DNA from: Thermatribacter velox
GTDB lineage: Bacteria > Atribacterota > Atribacteria > Atribacterales > Thermatribacteraceae
Assembly (NCBI RefSeq): GCF_038396615.1
Contig: NZ_CP121689.1
Span: forward strand, 1,066,001-1,130,000
Direction: 5' to 3'
DNA length: 64,000 nucleotides
In this document: in pieces, positions 42,593-51,316 of the stretch
How the letters are laid out: each line of letters starts with the position of its first letter
How positions within the stretch are numbered: position 1 is the first letter of the stretch
Program-made: the position numbers and the translations under genes
Notes under the pieces: generated by a model
Told to the model about the DNA's origin: nothing
Database searches by the model: none
What the model saw: only the letters and a program-made list of their open reading frames with translations

Positions 42593-45212
42593 GTATTTCC
42601 TCAAAAACGCCTGGATTTTCATCATTCTGCTATCACTATCCTCTATATTGTGGCTTAGCTTCCCAAGCTGTGATGCAGCATTAAGGATTTCGCCTCATCA
42701 GGATTTTTTTTCTATAAGCACTCCCAAACTGGAGATAATCTTTCCTGCTTCCTTAAGGAACTACGTTCCTGAAATCGTGGAGATAGGAGAAACTACCATA
42801 GAGAAATTGGAAAATACATTTCATAGCACCCTTACTCCTAAACCTCAAATAGTCATTCTTGATTCTTCGGTGGCTTCAAATGCTTTTGCTTATACACTCT
42901 GGCAAAAAATAATCGTTTTAAGCGCTTACCCGGCTGACCACTTGTCAGGAACTCATTTTGGAAACTGGTTCAAACTTGTGCTCACTCACGAACTGGCCCA
43001 TCTCTTTCAAGGTGGAATAATACCTCAGGAGGAACTTTGGGGAAAAATGTTGGGAAAAGTCATCCCCCCAGGAGCTCTGCAGCCTGCCTGGTTCAAAGAA
43101 GGTTATGCAATATATACGGAATCAACGCTCAATGATCAGGGGCGCCTCCAGGACCCCCTGTTTGAAATGTACTGGAGAGAAGAAACTACGAATGGACTTA
43201 AAAATCCTTCGCTCTTTGGTGGCTACGGCTACACTGATGAGTGGCCAGGAAGCCTTGGCTGCTACGTTTACGGTGCAAGCCTTTGTGCTTACATTGTCGA
43301 GAGATTTGGAGCCGAAACTCTGCAAAAAATAGTGATTTATCAAAACAGAACAGCCAACCCGTTTGACCTTGCCAGAGCAGTCAAAAAAGCAACTGGAATC
43401 ACTCTAAACCAACTCTTCAGAGACTGGGGAAAATACATGTTGGAAAAAACTACCACCCAAAGTCCCGCAACACAAATCAAACTTTTGACCAATAAAGGGT
43501 TTTACACCCGGGGCTTAACTATCGCTCCCGATGGGATGCATCTTGTCTACTCCCTCTCTCGCCCCCGCTTTCTCCCCGGACTACGAATGCTTGCTCTCTC
43601 CTCAAACCAAGAAAAGTTACTAATAACCGGCGAAATCAAAGGAAGAGCTTCTTTTTCAGATGATGGGCAGAAAGTGATATATAGTAAGAGGGTAGAGGGC
43701 AAATACAGGGATTACGTTGATATCTTCATGTATGATTTCCAAAAAAAGCAAGAAAAACGCATGACACAGTACTTAAGGGCTTTATCTCCCTTGTTTCTAA
43801 ACAATCACAAAATTTTATTTCTAAGTAGGGAACCAGCGCAAGAAGGCATTTTCGTACTGGATCTGGACAATCAGGAAATTGTTCCCGTATATTCCTTTCC
43901 ATCTTCCTTTCACCCCATAGAAATGGTCATTTCTCCAGATAAAAAACTTCTCGCTATCTCAGGATGGCACTACGGTTACGCAGATATAGCCCTTTTAGAG
44001 TTAGAAGAGGGATACCTTCGTTTCCTTACCCAGGATCAGGCAGCAGATTTGTACCCCAGCTTCTCTGAGAACGGAAAATACCTATGTTTCTCATCCGACC
44101 GAAACGGCAAGTACGACCTTTATGCTTACTCTCTCGAAAATGGTGCCTTTTTCCGACTGACTGACGTCGCCAGTGGAGTTTTCGAGTCCATACTCTGTAA
44201 GGACGCAACATATACGGTTGCTTACCACGCCGGAGGATATGAGGTAGGAAAAATAAACAAATTGCTCTGGCAAAAAATAACACTTACTAAAGAACCGCTA
44301 CCAGAAGTGAACACTATGTCTCCAGACAAACCTTTCTCAACAGAAAAAGTGTATCAACCATTAAAACATTTACGATTTAGAATCTTACCCCAGGTAGAAG
44401 GAGTAAAACTGGAATCCCAAGACCCTCTGGAGAAAATCTACTTTTCCCTCAACTATAACTTCAGCGATGTGAAAATCCAGTATATAAACCGTGCTCAACC
44501 TGTGGACTTTCATCTTTCGGTCCAATCTGGAAAGCAAGATGAATGGTCTTTCGGTGCAAGTTTGCCAGTTATCACTCAAAACCGTCAAGGAGTACTGAAG
44601 CTATCGCTGATACAAAAACCTGTGGAAAGCAGTTCACCATCACACCACAAAAGAGGATTGCTGAGTGAATTCGCAACAAAACAATATGGGGGAAACGATG
44701 CGTGGATTTACAGAGAAAGCTTTGAAGGTTCATGGTTTGTGGGATATTGTAACCAGGAACCAGGTTCTGAATTGGTACTACAATATACGAAAGATTATGT
44801 CGTTCCCACCAAAAATAGTATTCTCTCTTTTTCCCTGGCAGAAGGCCAAAGCTCCTTCGAGGATGCTTTTGCCATTGGAGATCAAAACATTCCCTTAAAA
44901 GGCTATCCTCAAATTCGAGGCAAGAATTTTCTCTATGGAGAAATCTCTCTGTCTTTTCCACTCAAGGTTCTTTACCTACCTCTGGGAAACACCTTTTTTA
45001 TAAAAGACCTTAGAGGCAAAGTGTATCTTCAGGGAGCCAGCATTGCAAACGAAAACTTTGGAGAAGAGTTCTTCGCCATAGGAGGTGAACTTAGTGCCCG
45101 TGCCTTTCTCGGCAACGACTCCATTCCGTTGCTTTTAACCGCTGGCCTGAGCTATCCTATAAGCAGGGAAGGTAAACCCGAATTCTACCTGTCCCTGGAT
45201 ACCAGTTTTTAA
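42573..45212 (+). CDS. Exported zinc metallopeptidase with WD40-like beta-propeller
   Basis: An 879-residue exported protein. A membrane anchor or signal covers about residues 13-36 (AWIFIILLSLSSILWLSFPSCDA). The peptidase-MA-like zinc site is HELAHLFQ at His139-Glu140 and His143, with WFKEGYAIYTES further on supplying the third ligand (Glu) as in gluzincins. From about 300 to 580 are TolB/PD40-type propeller repeats (for example FSDDGQKVIYSKR, FSENGKYLCFSSDRNGKYDLY). The C-terminal about 250 residues are beta-rich and may form an outer-membrane barrel. It overlaps the HypC-HydE gene by 20 bases, so it is probably on the hydrogenase transcript, but its function is unlikely to be linked directly. 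Substrate unknown. Confidence 0.78.
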   Translation: MVKIKLKYFLKNAWIFIILLSLSSILWLSFPSCDAALRISPHQDFFSISTPKLEIIFPASLRNYVPEIVEIGETTIEKLENTFHSTLTPKPQIVILDSSVASNAFAYTLWQKIIVLSAYPADHLSGTHFGNWFKLVLTHELAHLFQGGIIPQEELWGKMLGKVIPPGALQPAWFKEGYAIYTESTLNDQGRLQDPLFEMYWREETTNGLKNPSLFGGYGYTDEWPGSLGCYVYGASLCAYIVERFGAETLQKIVIYQNRTANPFDLARAVKKATGITLNQLFRDWGKYMLEKTTTQSPATQIKLLTNKGFYTRGLTIAPDGMHLVYSLSRPRFLPGLRMLALSSNQEKLLITGEIKGRASFSDDGQKVIYSKRVEGKYRDYVDIFMYDFQKKQEKRMTQYLRALSPLFLNNHKILFLSREPAQEGIFVLDLDNQEIVPVYSFPSSFHPIEMVISPDKKLLAISGWHYGYADIALLELEEGYLRFLTQDQAADLYPSFSENGKYLCFSSDRNGKYDLYAYSLENGAFFRLTDVASGVFESILCKDATYTVAYHAGGYEVGKINKLLWQKITLTKEPLPEVNTMSPDKPFSTEKVYQPLKHLRFRILPQVEGVKLESQDPLEKIYFSLNYNFSDVKIQYINRAQPVDFHLSVQSGKQDEWSFGASLPVITQNRQGVLKLSLIQKPVESSSPSHHKRGLLSEFATKQYGGNDAWIYRESFEGSWFVGYCNQEPGSELVLQYTKDYVVPTKNSILSFSLAEGQSSFEDAFAIGDQNIPLKGYPQIRGKNFLYGEISLSFPLKVLYLPLGNTFFIKDLRGKVYLQGASIANENFGEEFFAIGGELSARAFLGNDSIPLLLTAGLSYPISREGKPEFYLSLDTSF

Positions 45213-45319
45213 AATCAAAAAATGGCAACTTTTTACAAAAATTTTTTCAACCATATAATCCTCTTTTAGCCTTACAAAACACTGTGAATGAAACTCCGAT
45301 ACCTCTACAGAATTTTTTC

Positions 45320-45357
45320 TACCACCCCTTGACAGAGAAAGCAGGGGGTGGTATTAT
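45320..45357 (+). promoter_or_regulatory. Strong promoter with a flanking inverted repeat, upstream of the structured RNA
   Basis: TTGACA (45329-45334) and TATTAT (45352-45357) are separated by exactly 17 bases. A 9-bp inverted repeat, TACCACCCC (45320-45328) and GGGGTGGTA (45345-45353), encloses the -35 and touches the -10. It could be an operator, or a terminator of the upstream peptidase gene (followed by TTATTATTT). The 45213-45319 stretch before it shows nothing else clear. Confidence 0.72.
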
Positions 45358-45363
45358 TATTTA

Positions 45364-45550
45364 TGCCACGGGTTCTGAGGAATCAGAAAACCTGAGGTTC
45401 AGGAAAAAGAGCTTAAGCCCGTAAGGGAAAAGTTCGAAGCTTTCCGAAGGGAAAGCAAAAGCCTGAATCTGAAGCGTCGAGGGTGTTTGGTGAAAGCTGG
45501 ATCCCTCGACGAGAAAAGGTTGGAAGGTTCGTTGGAACCCGTGGTTTTTT
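45364..45550 (+). ncRNA. Structured non-coding RNA of unknown family (about 187 nt)
   Basis: A promoter predicts a start near 45364. CCACGGGTTC (45366-45375) pairs perfectly with GAACCCGTGG (45535-45544), followed by T6 (45545-45550), so the closing helix doubles as a terminator. Inside are hairpins CCTGA/TCAGG (45391-45403), CCC-GTAA-GGG (45418-45427), GCTTTCC/GGAAAGC (45439-45456) and a 9-bp CGTCGAGGG/CCCTCGACG helix (45475-45511). They are separated by A-rich linkers such as GAAAAC and CAAAAG, and a GGAA tetraloop hairpin (45375-45386) is also possible. GGTTC/GAACC (45526-45539) competes with the closing helix. No good open reading frame is present. It lacks hallmark sequences of 6S, SRP, RNase P and tmRNA that I can recognise. 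Confidence 0.7.
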
Positions 45551-45612
45551 GTTGACCTCAGTGCAAGCCCGGAACCCCTCAAAAACCAGTAGTCAAAAAC
45601 TTTTGGACCAGT

Positions 45613-47337
45613 TTATCGACCTTCAGCTAAAAGCGCATGAAGCACTTCCTTCACAGTTAAAAGGTCCTCAGCTCTCTCAAGTTGTATGCCCAATACTTTT
45701 CTTCCTGCTTCCCGAAGTGCTTCTCGATCCCCCAGGGCCTGAGCTTTTTTGAGCACCGAAAAGGTGAGTCTGTTCACTGCAGAAGAGCAGTTTTCAGTAT
45801 CCAGTTCAGGTATGACCATATCATTCTGGTTTTCGGTTAAAAATTGCAAGAAAATACCCTTTCCGGCATCTCCTTTGTGCAGCTGACCAGTGGAATGAAG
45901 AAAGCGAGGCCCAAAACCGATAGTTACAGCAACTTTACTTATTTTCTGGAGCAGAAGAGCAATTTCCTCTAATTCACGTTTTGTGTTTTCAAATGGTGCC
46001 ATGAAAGCTTGAACAGCAATATAGCCACCAGTATTCACTTCCTTCACAAAGTTGCGCATAACTTCCTTACAATTGCTGCCAGGCCAGTTTCCAAAAACAC
46101 TCACTCCATCTTCCTCAAAAAGAGGTTTCTCCTGAGATAATTTTCCTTCCTTTACATAATCGCTAATCAACGCCCGGGTAAAAGCCTTGGTTGACTCCAC
46201 GTTAGGTTGGTCAAAGGGGTTTATCTGAAGAATATGACCAGCCAAAGCAACAGCCATTTCCCACACGAAAAAGAGACCTCCTACATCGTAAAAATCTTCA
46301 ATCTTCAAACTCAATACAGGATGGCCATTGCGCCTGAGATCCTCTTTAAAGTCCCGGAACAAAGAGCTTTCCATATCCTCAATAAAGATAAAGGTTCGGT
46401 CGCTGCCATAGTCTTCTGGTTTAAGAGGTTTTTCGGTAACTACAGGAAGGATTCCTTTGCCTTCTTTTCCTGTGCTTTCTGCAATAAGCTGTTCAATCCA
46501 ATCCCCAAAACTCGATAGAGAAGGAGGGTCAAAAAAGAATGTTGCTTTGTCCCTACCCAAAAGAGCGAGTTCGCCCAGATACGTGGCAAGTACAACAGCT
46601 GGATTGCACTCTGAATTATCGCTACTGCAAAACTCTCGCATTAAAATAGCTTTATCAAGCAGCTTTCCAAGATCTATACCTAAAAGGCTGGCTGGTACTA
46701 ATCCGAAAAAAGAGAGTGCCGAATAACGACCTCCTATATCTGGATTATTCAGAAAGGTTTTCCTAAAAAGACGCCTGGAAGCAATTTCTTCCAGAGGACT
46801 GCCCGGGTCGGTTATAGCCACAAAATGCCTTCCTGCTTCTTTGCCTTTTAACTGCGAAAGTTTATGAAAAAAGTACCTGAAAAAGGCAAGAGTCTCTGCC
46901 GTAGTACCCGATTTGGTGGACACAATGAACATGGTATTCTCGCAGGGCAGCTTATTTTCCAGGTACGTTATCCAGTCCGGATCAGTACTATCAAGAACCA
47001 GTAAATCCAAAAAACCCTCGGTCTTGCCAAAAACCTTGCTAAACATTTCGGGAGCAAGGCTGGATCCGCCCATACCTAAAAGACAGGCAACTCTAAAACC
47101 TTCTTTTTGCAGTTCCTCTGCAAATGCTTTCAGTGTTTTGATTTCCTTTTTCATCTGTTCTGGCGAATCAAGCCAGCCCAGGCGGTTAGTAATCTCCTCT
47201 GGTGAAGGTTTCCAAAGGGTATAGTCCTTTGCAAACAACCGTGAAACCACTTGTTCTTGCTGCATTCTCTGAAATCTGCTTTTAACCTGTCGCTCAAAAT
47301 TGCCCCAATAGATTTCGGAAAAAGGGTATAGCCACAT
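45613..47337 (-). CDS. pgi: Glucose-6-phosphate isomerase
   Basis: A 574-residue phosphosugar isomerase (glucose-6-phosphate to fructose-6-phosphate). The SIS substrate-binding segment is FIVSTKSGTTAETLAFF and the family motif is GGRYSALSFFGL. FLHSTGQLHKGDAGKGIFLQF near the C-terminus carries the conserved His and Lys. The length and C-terminal pattern resemble the PGI half of transaldolase-PGI proteins. ATG 47337 starts WLYPFSEIYWGN; an ATG at 47373 lies next to a TATAAT and would encode 12 non-conserved residues. It runs convergent to the structured RNA and divergent from purE. Confidence 0.93.
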   Translation of the reverse strand: MWLYPFSEIYWGNFERQVKSRFQRMQQEQVVSRLFAKDYTLWKPSPEEITNRLGWLDSPEQMKKEIKTLKAFAEELQKEGFRVACLLGMGGSSLAPEMFSKVFGKTEGFLDLLVLDSTDPDWITYLENKLPCENTMFIVSTKSGTTAETLAFFRYFFHKLSQLKGKEAGRHFVAITDPGSPLEEIASRRLFRKTFLNNPDIGGRYSALSFFGLVPASLLGIDLGKLLDKAILMREFCSSDNSECNPAVVLATYLGELALLGRDKATFFFDPPSLSSFGDWIEQLIAESTGKEGKGILPVVTEKPLKPEDYGSDRTFIFIEDMESSLFRDFKEDLRRNGHPVLSLKIEDFYDVGGLFFVWEMAVALAGHILQINPFDQPNVESTKAFTRALISDYVKEGKLSQEKPLFEEDGVSVFGNWPGSNCKEVMRNFVKEVNTGGYIAVQAFMAPFENTKRELEEIALLLQKISKVAVTIGFGPRFLHSTGQLHKGDAGKGIFLQFLTENQNDMVIPELDTENCSSAVNRLTFSVLKKAQALGDREALREAGRKVLGIQLERAEDLLTVKEVLHALLAEGR

Positions 47338-47411
47338 CACAACCACCACTTTTTGGCCTTGATTATACACCATATTCCCTCAACTCGAAAAGAAAACACT
47401 TTATATTCAAC

Positions 47412-47440
47412 TTGCCCAGAGGGTCTCTTTCTGGTATCTA
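47412..47440 (+). promoter_or_regulatory. Promoter of purE
   Basis: TTGCCC (47412-47417) and TATCTA (47435-47440) are separated by exactly 17 bases, and lie about 37 bases before the purE ATG. No PurR-like palindrome is seen. It is in the short divergent region with pgi. Confidence 0.5.
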
Positions 47441-47477
47441 ATTTAAGTCTACAACTCTTAAAAGAGGAGGAGAAAAA

Positions 47478-48020
47478 ATGAACCCTCAAGTGGGAATTAT
47501 TATGGGGAGCGACTCAGACCTGCCAGTCATGAAAGAAGCAGCTCTGGTTCTTGAAGAGTTCGGTATAACCTTCGAAATAACTATTGTTTCAGCCCATAGA
47601 ACTCCAGAAAGAATGTTCAATTATGCCCGTGAAGCCGCTGAACGCGGTATTGAAGTCATCATCGCTGGAGCCGGTGGAGCAGCACATCTTCCGGGTATGG
47701 TCGCTTCCATCACTCACCTTCCAGTAATCGGAGTTCCAGTGAAAACTTCCTCTCTTTCTGGCATTGATTCTCTTTTCTCCATTGTTCAGATGCCCCGAGG
47801 TGTACCTGTGGCTACAGTAGCTATCAATAATGCTCGCAATGCCGGTTTGCTTGCAGTAAGGATTCTCTCCATAAAATATCCCAAGTTACAGGAAAAATTA
47901 AAAGAATATCAGGAATCCATGCGTGAAAAAGTTGAAGAAAAAGCAGCACTGCTTGAGCAATTAGGATATGAAGGCTACCTGGACAGTGTCCTTTCTTCCC
48001 ACAAACAAAAACTTGATTGA
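47478..48020 (+). CDS. purE: N5-carboxyaminoimidazole ribonucleotide mutase
   Basis: PurE interconverts N5-CAIR and CAIR. The 180-residue protein has the class I hallmarks [40 protein letters not shown] and the C-terminal [26 protein letters not shown] precedes the ATG by 6 bases. It is apart from purBMND in this genome and has its own promoter. PurK is not next to it, so either the N5-CAIR synthase is elsewhere or this is the direct carboxylase-type PurE. The tRNA promoter overlaps its stop codon. Confidence 0.95.
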   Translation: MNPQVGIIMGSDSDLPVMKEAALVLEEFGITFEITIVSAHRTPERMFNYAREAAERGIEVIIAGAGGAAHLPGMVASITHLPVIGVPVKTSSLSGIDSLFSIVQMPRGVPVATVAINNARNAGLLAVRILSIKYPKLQEKLKEYQESMREKVEEKAALLEQLGYEGYLDSVLSSHKQKLD

Positions 48021-48045
48021 CAAAGTACTCCGAAAAGATTATATT
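48017..48045 (+). promoter_or_regulatory. Promoter of tRNA-Arg
   Basis: TTGACA (48017-48022) and TATATT (48040-48045) have a 17-base spacer. The -35 overlaps the purE stop codon. The predicted start is a few bases before the tRNA, whose 5' end is at 48060. Confidence 0.75.
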
Positions 48046-48059
48046 TCAGAATGGGTGGT

Positions 48060-48136
48060 GCGCCTGTAGCTCAACAGGACAGAGCGGCGGACTTCGGATC
48101 CGTAGGTTGGGGGTTCGACTCCCTCCAGGCGCGCCA
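48060..48136 (+). tRNA. tRNA-Arg (anticodon TCG)
   Basis: A complete 77-base cloverleaf. The acceptor GCGCCTG pairs with CAGGCGC, followed by discriminator G and an encoded CCA (48134-48136). The D-arm is GCTC...GAGC, the anticodon arm GCGGA-CTTCGGA-TCCGT with TCG at loop positions 34-36, and the T-arm GGGGG-TTCGACT-CCCTC with one G-U pair. TCG reads CGA codons (and other CGN with modified U34). A restriction-modification cassette begins about 95 bases downstream on the other strand. Confidence 0.95.
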
Positions 48137-48229
48137 GGAAGGCTTAAAAACTCCTTTCTTATCTATCGCTTATCTGCAAAGTACTGAAGCAGCTGTCCAA
48201 AGAATTTTGAAGGAGAGAATATTTCACTA

Positions 48230-49186
48230 TTAAGAAAGTATTTTGACTATCAGCTCTAACATGCTGAAGTTTAGTATCCAATCCATGTTTTCCATGCTTC
48301 TTATTAACGGTTCTTTCATTTTGTGCCATCCAGGTCCATCGGTAACCCATAGAAAATCAATGCCTTTTTCTTTGGCCACTCTGTTCATTTCGACATAGCT
48401 TTCTGCAATCGATATAGGCTTACTGCCAGTTGTGTTGTAAAAATTACATTCAACTATGAGCACAGGTTGATGATTTCTGTAAATGACAATGTCATGAGTT
48501 TTACCTTTATTCTTTCCAGAGGTTGAAGAGTATAGCGAAAAATTGGGATCGTTAAATATTGGCATATATTCCGTTCTCAGCGAGGTTGCTACTTTATTCT
48601 GGCACATCTTTTCAAAGATCTCTCCACTTCTATTTTTTCGAGCGTTAGTATCTATACCTACTTCTACGCCAAGGAGATAATCACAAATATCTTTCGTTTG
48701 TTGAAATAGGTTCATAATGCCCGTTTTATTACAGAATTCCACAATTTTCGCTGCTGTTTTCCTGTTTATTTTTTCTCTCTTAAATTCGAAAACTACGATT
48801 TGTTCTAACTCTGGGTCAAAAATGTTGAGCTCCCCATTTTTAACCCTTTCCGCTATAAGAAAGGGTAATACTTCTACTACCTGTGGATATTTAACTATAA
48901 GATTCTCCAAGTGCTTACTTCTTTCTGAAGCATCCACTTTTGTTAAAGAGTTTAACAAAGAAAGCTCGCTAAGGTATTGACCAACCAGAGCTCTTACTTT
49001 TCCCCAGTCTACAAAATAGTCGTAAGTTTTATTTGAAAGTATCAGTTTTTGAAAGAAATACTGTTTGTATTCTTCGAAACTCGAAAATCCCAATTCTTTG
49101 AATCTTACCACTTTCCACCATTCCCTAAAAAACCTTAAGAAAGCAAGATGCTTACATTTGGTTCTATGAACTTTCCAACACCACAT
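48230..49186 (-). CDS. Type II restriction endonuclease, DpnII/MboI family
   Basis: The PD-(D/E)XK-type core is HDIVIYRNHQPVLIVECNFYNTTGSKPISIAESY (about residues 228-261), preceded by LGVEVGIDTNARKNRSGEIFEKM; both are family signatures of DpnII-like GATC-cutting enzymes. The C-terminal WVTDGPGWHKMKEPL and FNLSMLE-like end also match. The longest frame starts at 49186, but a GTG at 49111 after AGGGAATGGTGG, giving a product starting with VRFKELGFSSFEEY, is the more likely start. Specificity GATC is known for the family but not proven for this protein. The gene is downstream of a 186-residue protein and an unusual DNA methyltransferase on the same strand. Confidence 0.85.
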   Translation of the reverse strand: MWCWKVHRTKCKHLAFLRFFREWWKVVRFKELGFSSFEEYKQYFFQKLILSNKTYDYFVDWGKVRALVGQYLSELSLLNSLTKVDASERSKHLENLIVKYPQVVEVLPFLIAERVKNGELNIFDPELEQIVVFEFKREKINRKTAAKIVEFCNKTGIMNLFQQTKDICDYLLGVEVGIDTNARKNRSGEIFEKMCQNKVATSLRTEYMPIFNDPNFSLYSSTSGKNKGKTHDIVIYRNHQPVLIVECNFYNTTGSKPISIAESYVEMNRVAKEKGIDFLWVTDGPGWHKMKEPLIRSMENMDWILNFSMLELIVKILS

Positions 49187-49199
49187 ATAACGTTTAAGC

Positions 49200-49760
49200 C
49201 TAAAAATTCTGTTTTGGGGTTTCTGTTGCTATTCGTTTTCTTAGGTGGCGTATTACCTTCATTGACATTTCTCGCCCTTCTCCGTGAGGATAATTACAGT
49301 CTTCTTGCCCCCATATCCATTTATAGGCCTTGAGTATAAGCTCAGGAGGTTCCCCAATCAATGCATTTAATTTTAAGGCCTTTAATACGTCTTCTGGCTC
49401 TTCGCCTTTAAAAACTTTTTCAAGTGCGTCTATTAACCTGACGGTTTCTTGAGGATTGTTTTGAGCTTTTACTTCGAGGTCGTTGCATATATCTTTATGA
49501 GAAATTAACCAAAGTCCTGAATTATTTGGGTTGTAAACCCAAACCATGAAATCTTCTCTCTTGATTTGGCCATAAGTAAATTTGCCGCCTGGTTTAGTGA
49601 TGACGATCTTTCTTCCGTCTGCTAACTGTTCAACTTCGTAGCCCCTGTATTTAACACTTTCCAGGTGTTTTCTAAATTCTTCCCTTGGTTTGTTCTTTAT
49701 TGTAAGAGGGACCAAATCGATTTCGTGAATGTAAATATTTCTTTTTATCCCCTTTTTCAT
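49200..49760 (-). CDS. Hypothetical protein of a restriction-modification cassette
   Basis: A 186-residue protein I do not recognise. It is charged and soluble with a central beta-rich stretch (KIVITKPGGKFTYGQIKREDFMVWVYNPNNSGLWLISHKDICNDL) and a helical C-terminal half. Its ATG overlaps the methyltransferase stop by 4 bases (ATGA), so it is made with that protein. It sits directly between the methyltransferase and the endonuclease, which suggests a role in the R-M system such as target recognition, control or repair. No zinc ligands, helix-turn-helix or nuclease motif is obvious. The DNA looks A+T-richer than the flanks. Confidence 0.6.
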   Translation of the reverse strand: MKKGIKRNIYIHEIDLVPLTIKNKPREEFRKHLESVKYRGYEVEQLADGRKIVITKPGGKFTYGQIKREDFMVWVYNPNNSGLWLISHKDICNDLEVKAQNNPQETVRLIDALEKVFKGEEPEDVLKALKLNALIGEPPELILKAYKWIWGQEDCNYPHGEGREMSMKVIRHLRKRIATETPKQNF

Positions 49761-51316
49761 TTCTTAACCTCATATACGAGCAAATACTGGTGAACTATCT
49801 CTAAGTGTCCCTTCTGTATTGGGAAAGTATGATTTGGTTTTTCTTGAGTAACAACCACTATTTCTTTGAGCCATAAGCTATTCTGATTCAGTATATCAAC
49901 AATTTTTTTACCTATAGGCTCTACAAACCCATTGATTCTCACGTCTTTAGCTTGAATGACTATATATCCACCTTTAGTTATATTGGGTAATTCTTGATTC
50001 ACAGTTTCTTTTAGCCTTTGTAAATAATGATCGATGTTTGACAGAGAAGAACAAACATCCAAAAATGGAGATTTTATGAACAACAGATCCTTGTTTTTTA
50101 GTCTGTTTTGCTGGGTACAGTTCGTTTTCTCCTGGTGGCGATGCGAAAGGGCTATTATGATGTAGTCGTTATTTTTTGAGTATCTATCTATCACGTTTTC
50201 GTTTAAGCGCTTTTCGAAATCTTCCTCTGAAAAGAGCCATACAGTTGTGGTTTCAAGTTCGTTTAACTTGGTTGATGGTGAATCGTAAACAAGCGCAGTA
50301 ATCGGGTTATGATCTACTGTTTTTTCTTCCGAAAAATCGTGTTCGATCAGGGAGTTTTTTGGTTTTTCAAAAATTGGCAAATACTCATGTGCTAAGAGAA
50401 GAAAATTGTATTTTATACTGTTTTTATACCAAAACCCTGTTGTTTTGCAATTATGCTGTCGTTTAATGACGAGTTCTCTCAATTTGAATCCCGCACCCAG
50501 ATAAACATTTATAAGTTGAAATCCCAATGGAATCACGTGTTTTTTTCTGCGAGTGTCCCCTATCAGGATAGCACACTGTCTTCCTGGTTTAAGAACTCTA
50601 AAACTCTCTCGGGCTACTTTGGACATTTCTTTTAAAAAAGTACTTATATCTAAAAATGAGAGGTCGCCTTCTTTACAGTCTGTGTAGTGAATAATATTGG
50701 CATAAGGGGGATGAGCGCAAATTAAGTCTACTGAATTGTCTTCCAGGAAAGATAGATCACGGGCATCCCCAGTTCGAAGTTCTGGTTCGTAAATTTTTAA
50801 GGGATTTTCGCTGCTAAAGAGGGGAAGTTCTGGGAAGGCTATTTCAAAATTTACATTCCTTCTGGCAAGTTCAACGGCTTTTTCATTTATATCCAAAGCA
50901 ATACATTTTCTCCCTAAAAGTTTACACTCTACGGCAGTTGTGCCTGCTCCACAGAAGTAGTCTAAAACTAACTCTCCAGGCTTTGAGTATTTTAGTATCA
51001 CGTTTCTTGGAATATAGGGAGACCAGTTGCCTCGATATTCCCCACTGTGTGTCGCCCAACTGCCCCTTTGCTTAAAACTCCAAACTGTAGTATATTCTTC
51101 TCTAAAGTCCTTTGGATACAAGTTTTTAACTTTTTTAGAGGGTTTGAGGGTACTGATATTAAGTCCTTCGCAACGAGTTATAAGCCGTTCAATATATCTA
51201 AAAGTAACTCCATATTTCTTACCAATCTCGAAATCAGGCGTTCCCTTTATCTTTTCCTTTAAGATCGCTTTCTGAAGCTCTTCTTCGGTCTCAAAATACA
51301 CCTTTTGGTCAGTCAT
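49757..51316 (-). CDS. DNA methyltransferase (N4-cytosine/N6-adenine type) with N-terminal HTH
   Basis: A 519-residue protein. Residues about 18-50 resemble a helix-turn-helix (KEKIKGTPDFEIGKKYGVTFRYIERLI). Motif I (SAM binding) is VLDYFCGAGTTAVECKLLGRKCIALDI near residue 117 and the catalytic motif IV follows as ICAHPPYANIIHY near residue 210, with His in place of the usual Asp/Ser. That X-I-IV order and HPPY are found in COG0863-type amino-methyltransferases. The C-terminal 190 residues look like a second, degenerate Rossmann-like methyltransferase domain (GGYIVIQAKDVRIN). AAGGGG precedes the ATG. It is the first gene of the R-M cassette and is not a typical Dam-like partner of a DpnII enzyme. 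Confidence 0.82.
   Translation of the reverse strand: MTDQKVYFETEEELQKAILKEKIKGTPDFEIGKKYGVTFRYIERLITRCEGLNISTLKPSKKVKNLYPKDFREEYTTVWSFKQRGSWATHSGEYRGNWSPYIPRNVILKYSKPGELVLDYFCGAGTTAVECKLLGRKCIALDINEKAVELARRNVNFEIAFPELPLFSSENPLKIYEPELRTGDARDLSFLEDNSVDLICAHPPYANIIHYTDCKEGDLSFLDISTFLKEMSKVARESFRVLKPGRQCAILIGDTRRKKHVIPLGFQLINVYLGAGFKLRELVIKRQHNCKTTGFWYKNSIKYNFLLLAHEYLPIFEKPKNSLIEHDFSEEKTVDHNPITALVYDSPSTKLNELETTTVWLFSEEDFEKRLNENVIDRYSKNNDYIIIALSHRHQEKTNCTQQNRLKNKDLLFIKSPFLDVCSSLSNIDHYLQRLKETVNQELPNITKGGYIVIQAKDVRINGFVEPIGKKIVDILNQNSLWLKEIVVVTQEKPNHTFPIQKGHLEIVHQYLLVYEVKK

Noticed and set aside
45364-45550. 6S RNA, SRP RNA, RNase P RNA or tmRNA identity for the structured RNA
   Set aside because: The RNA has several small hairpins instead of the single rod with a central bubble of 6S. 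I also found no SRP GGAA/asymmetric loop motif, no RNase P conserved GAGGAAAGUCC and no tRNA-like ends of tmRNA.
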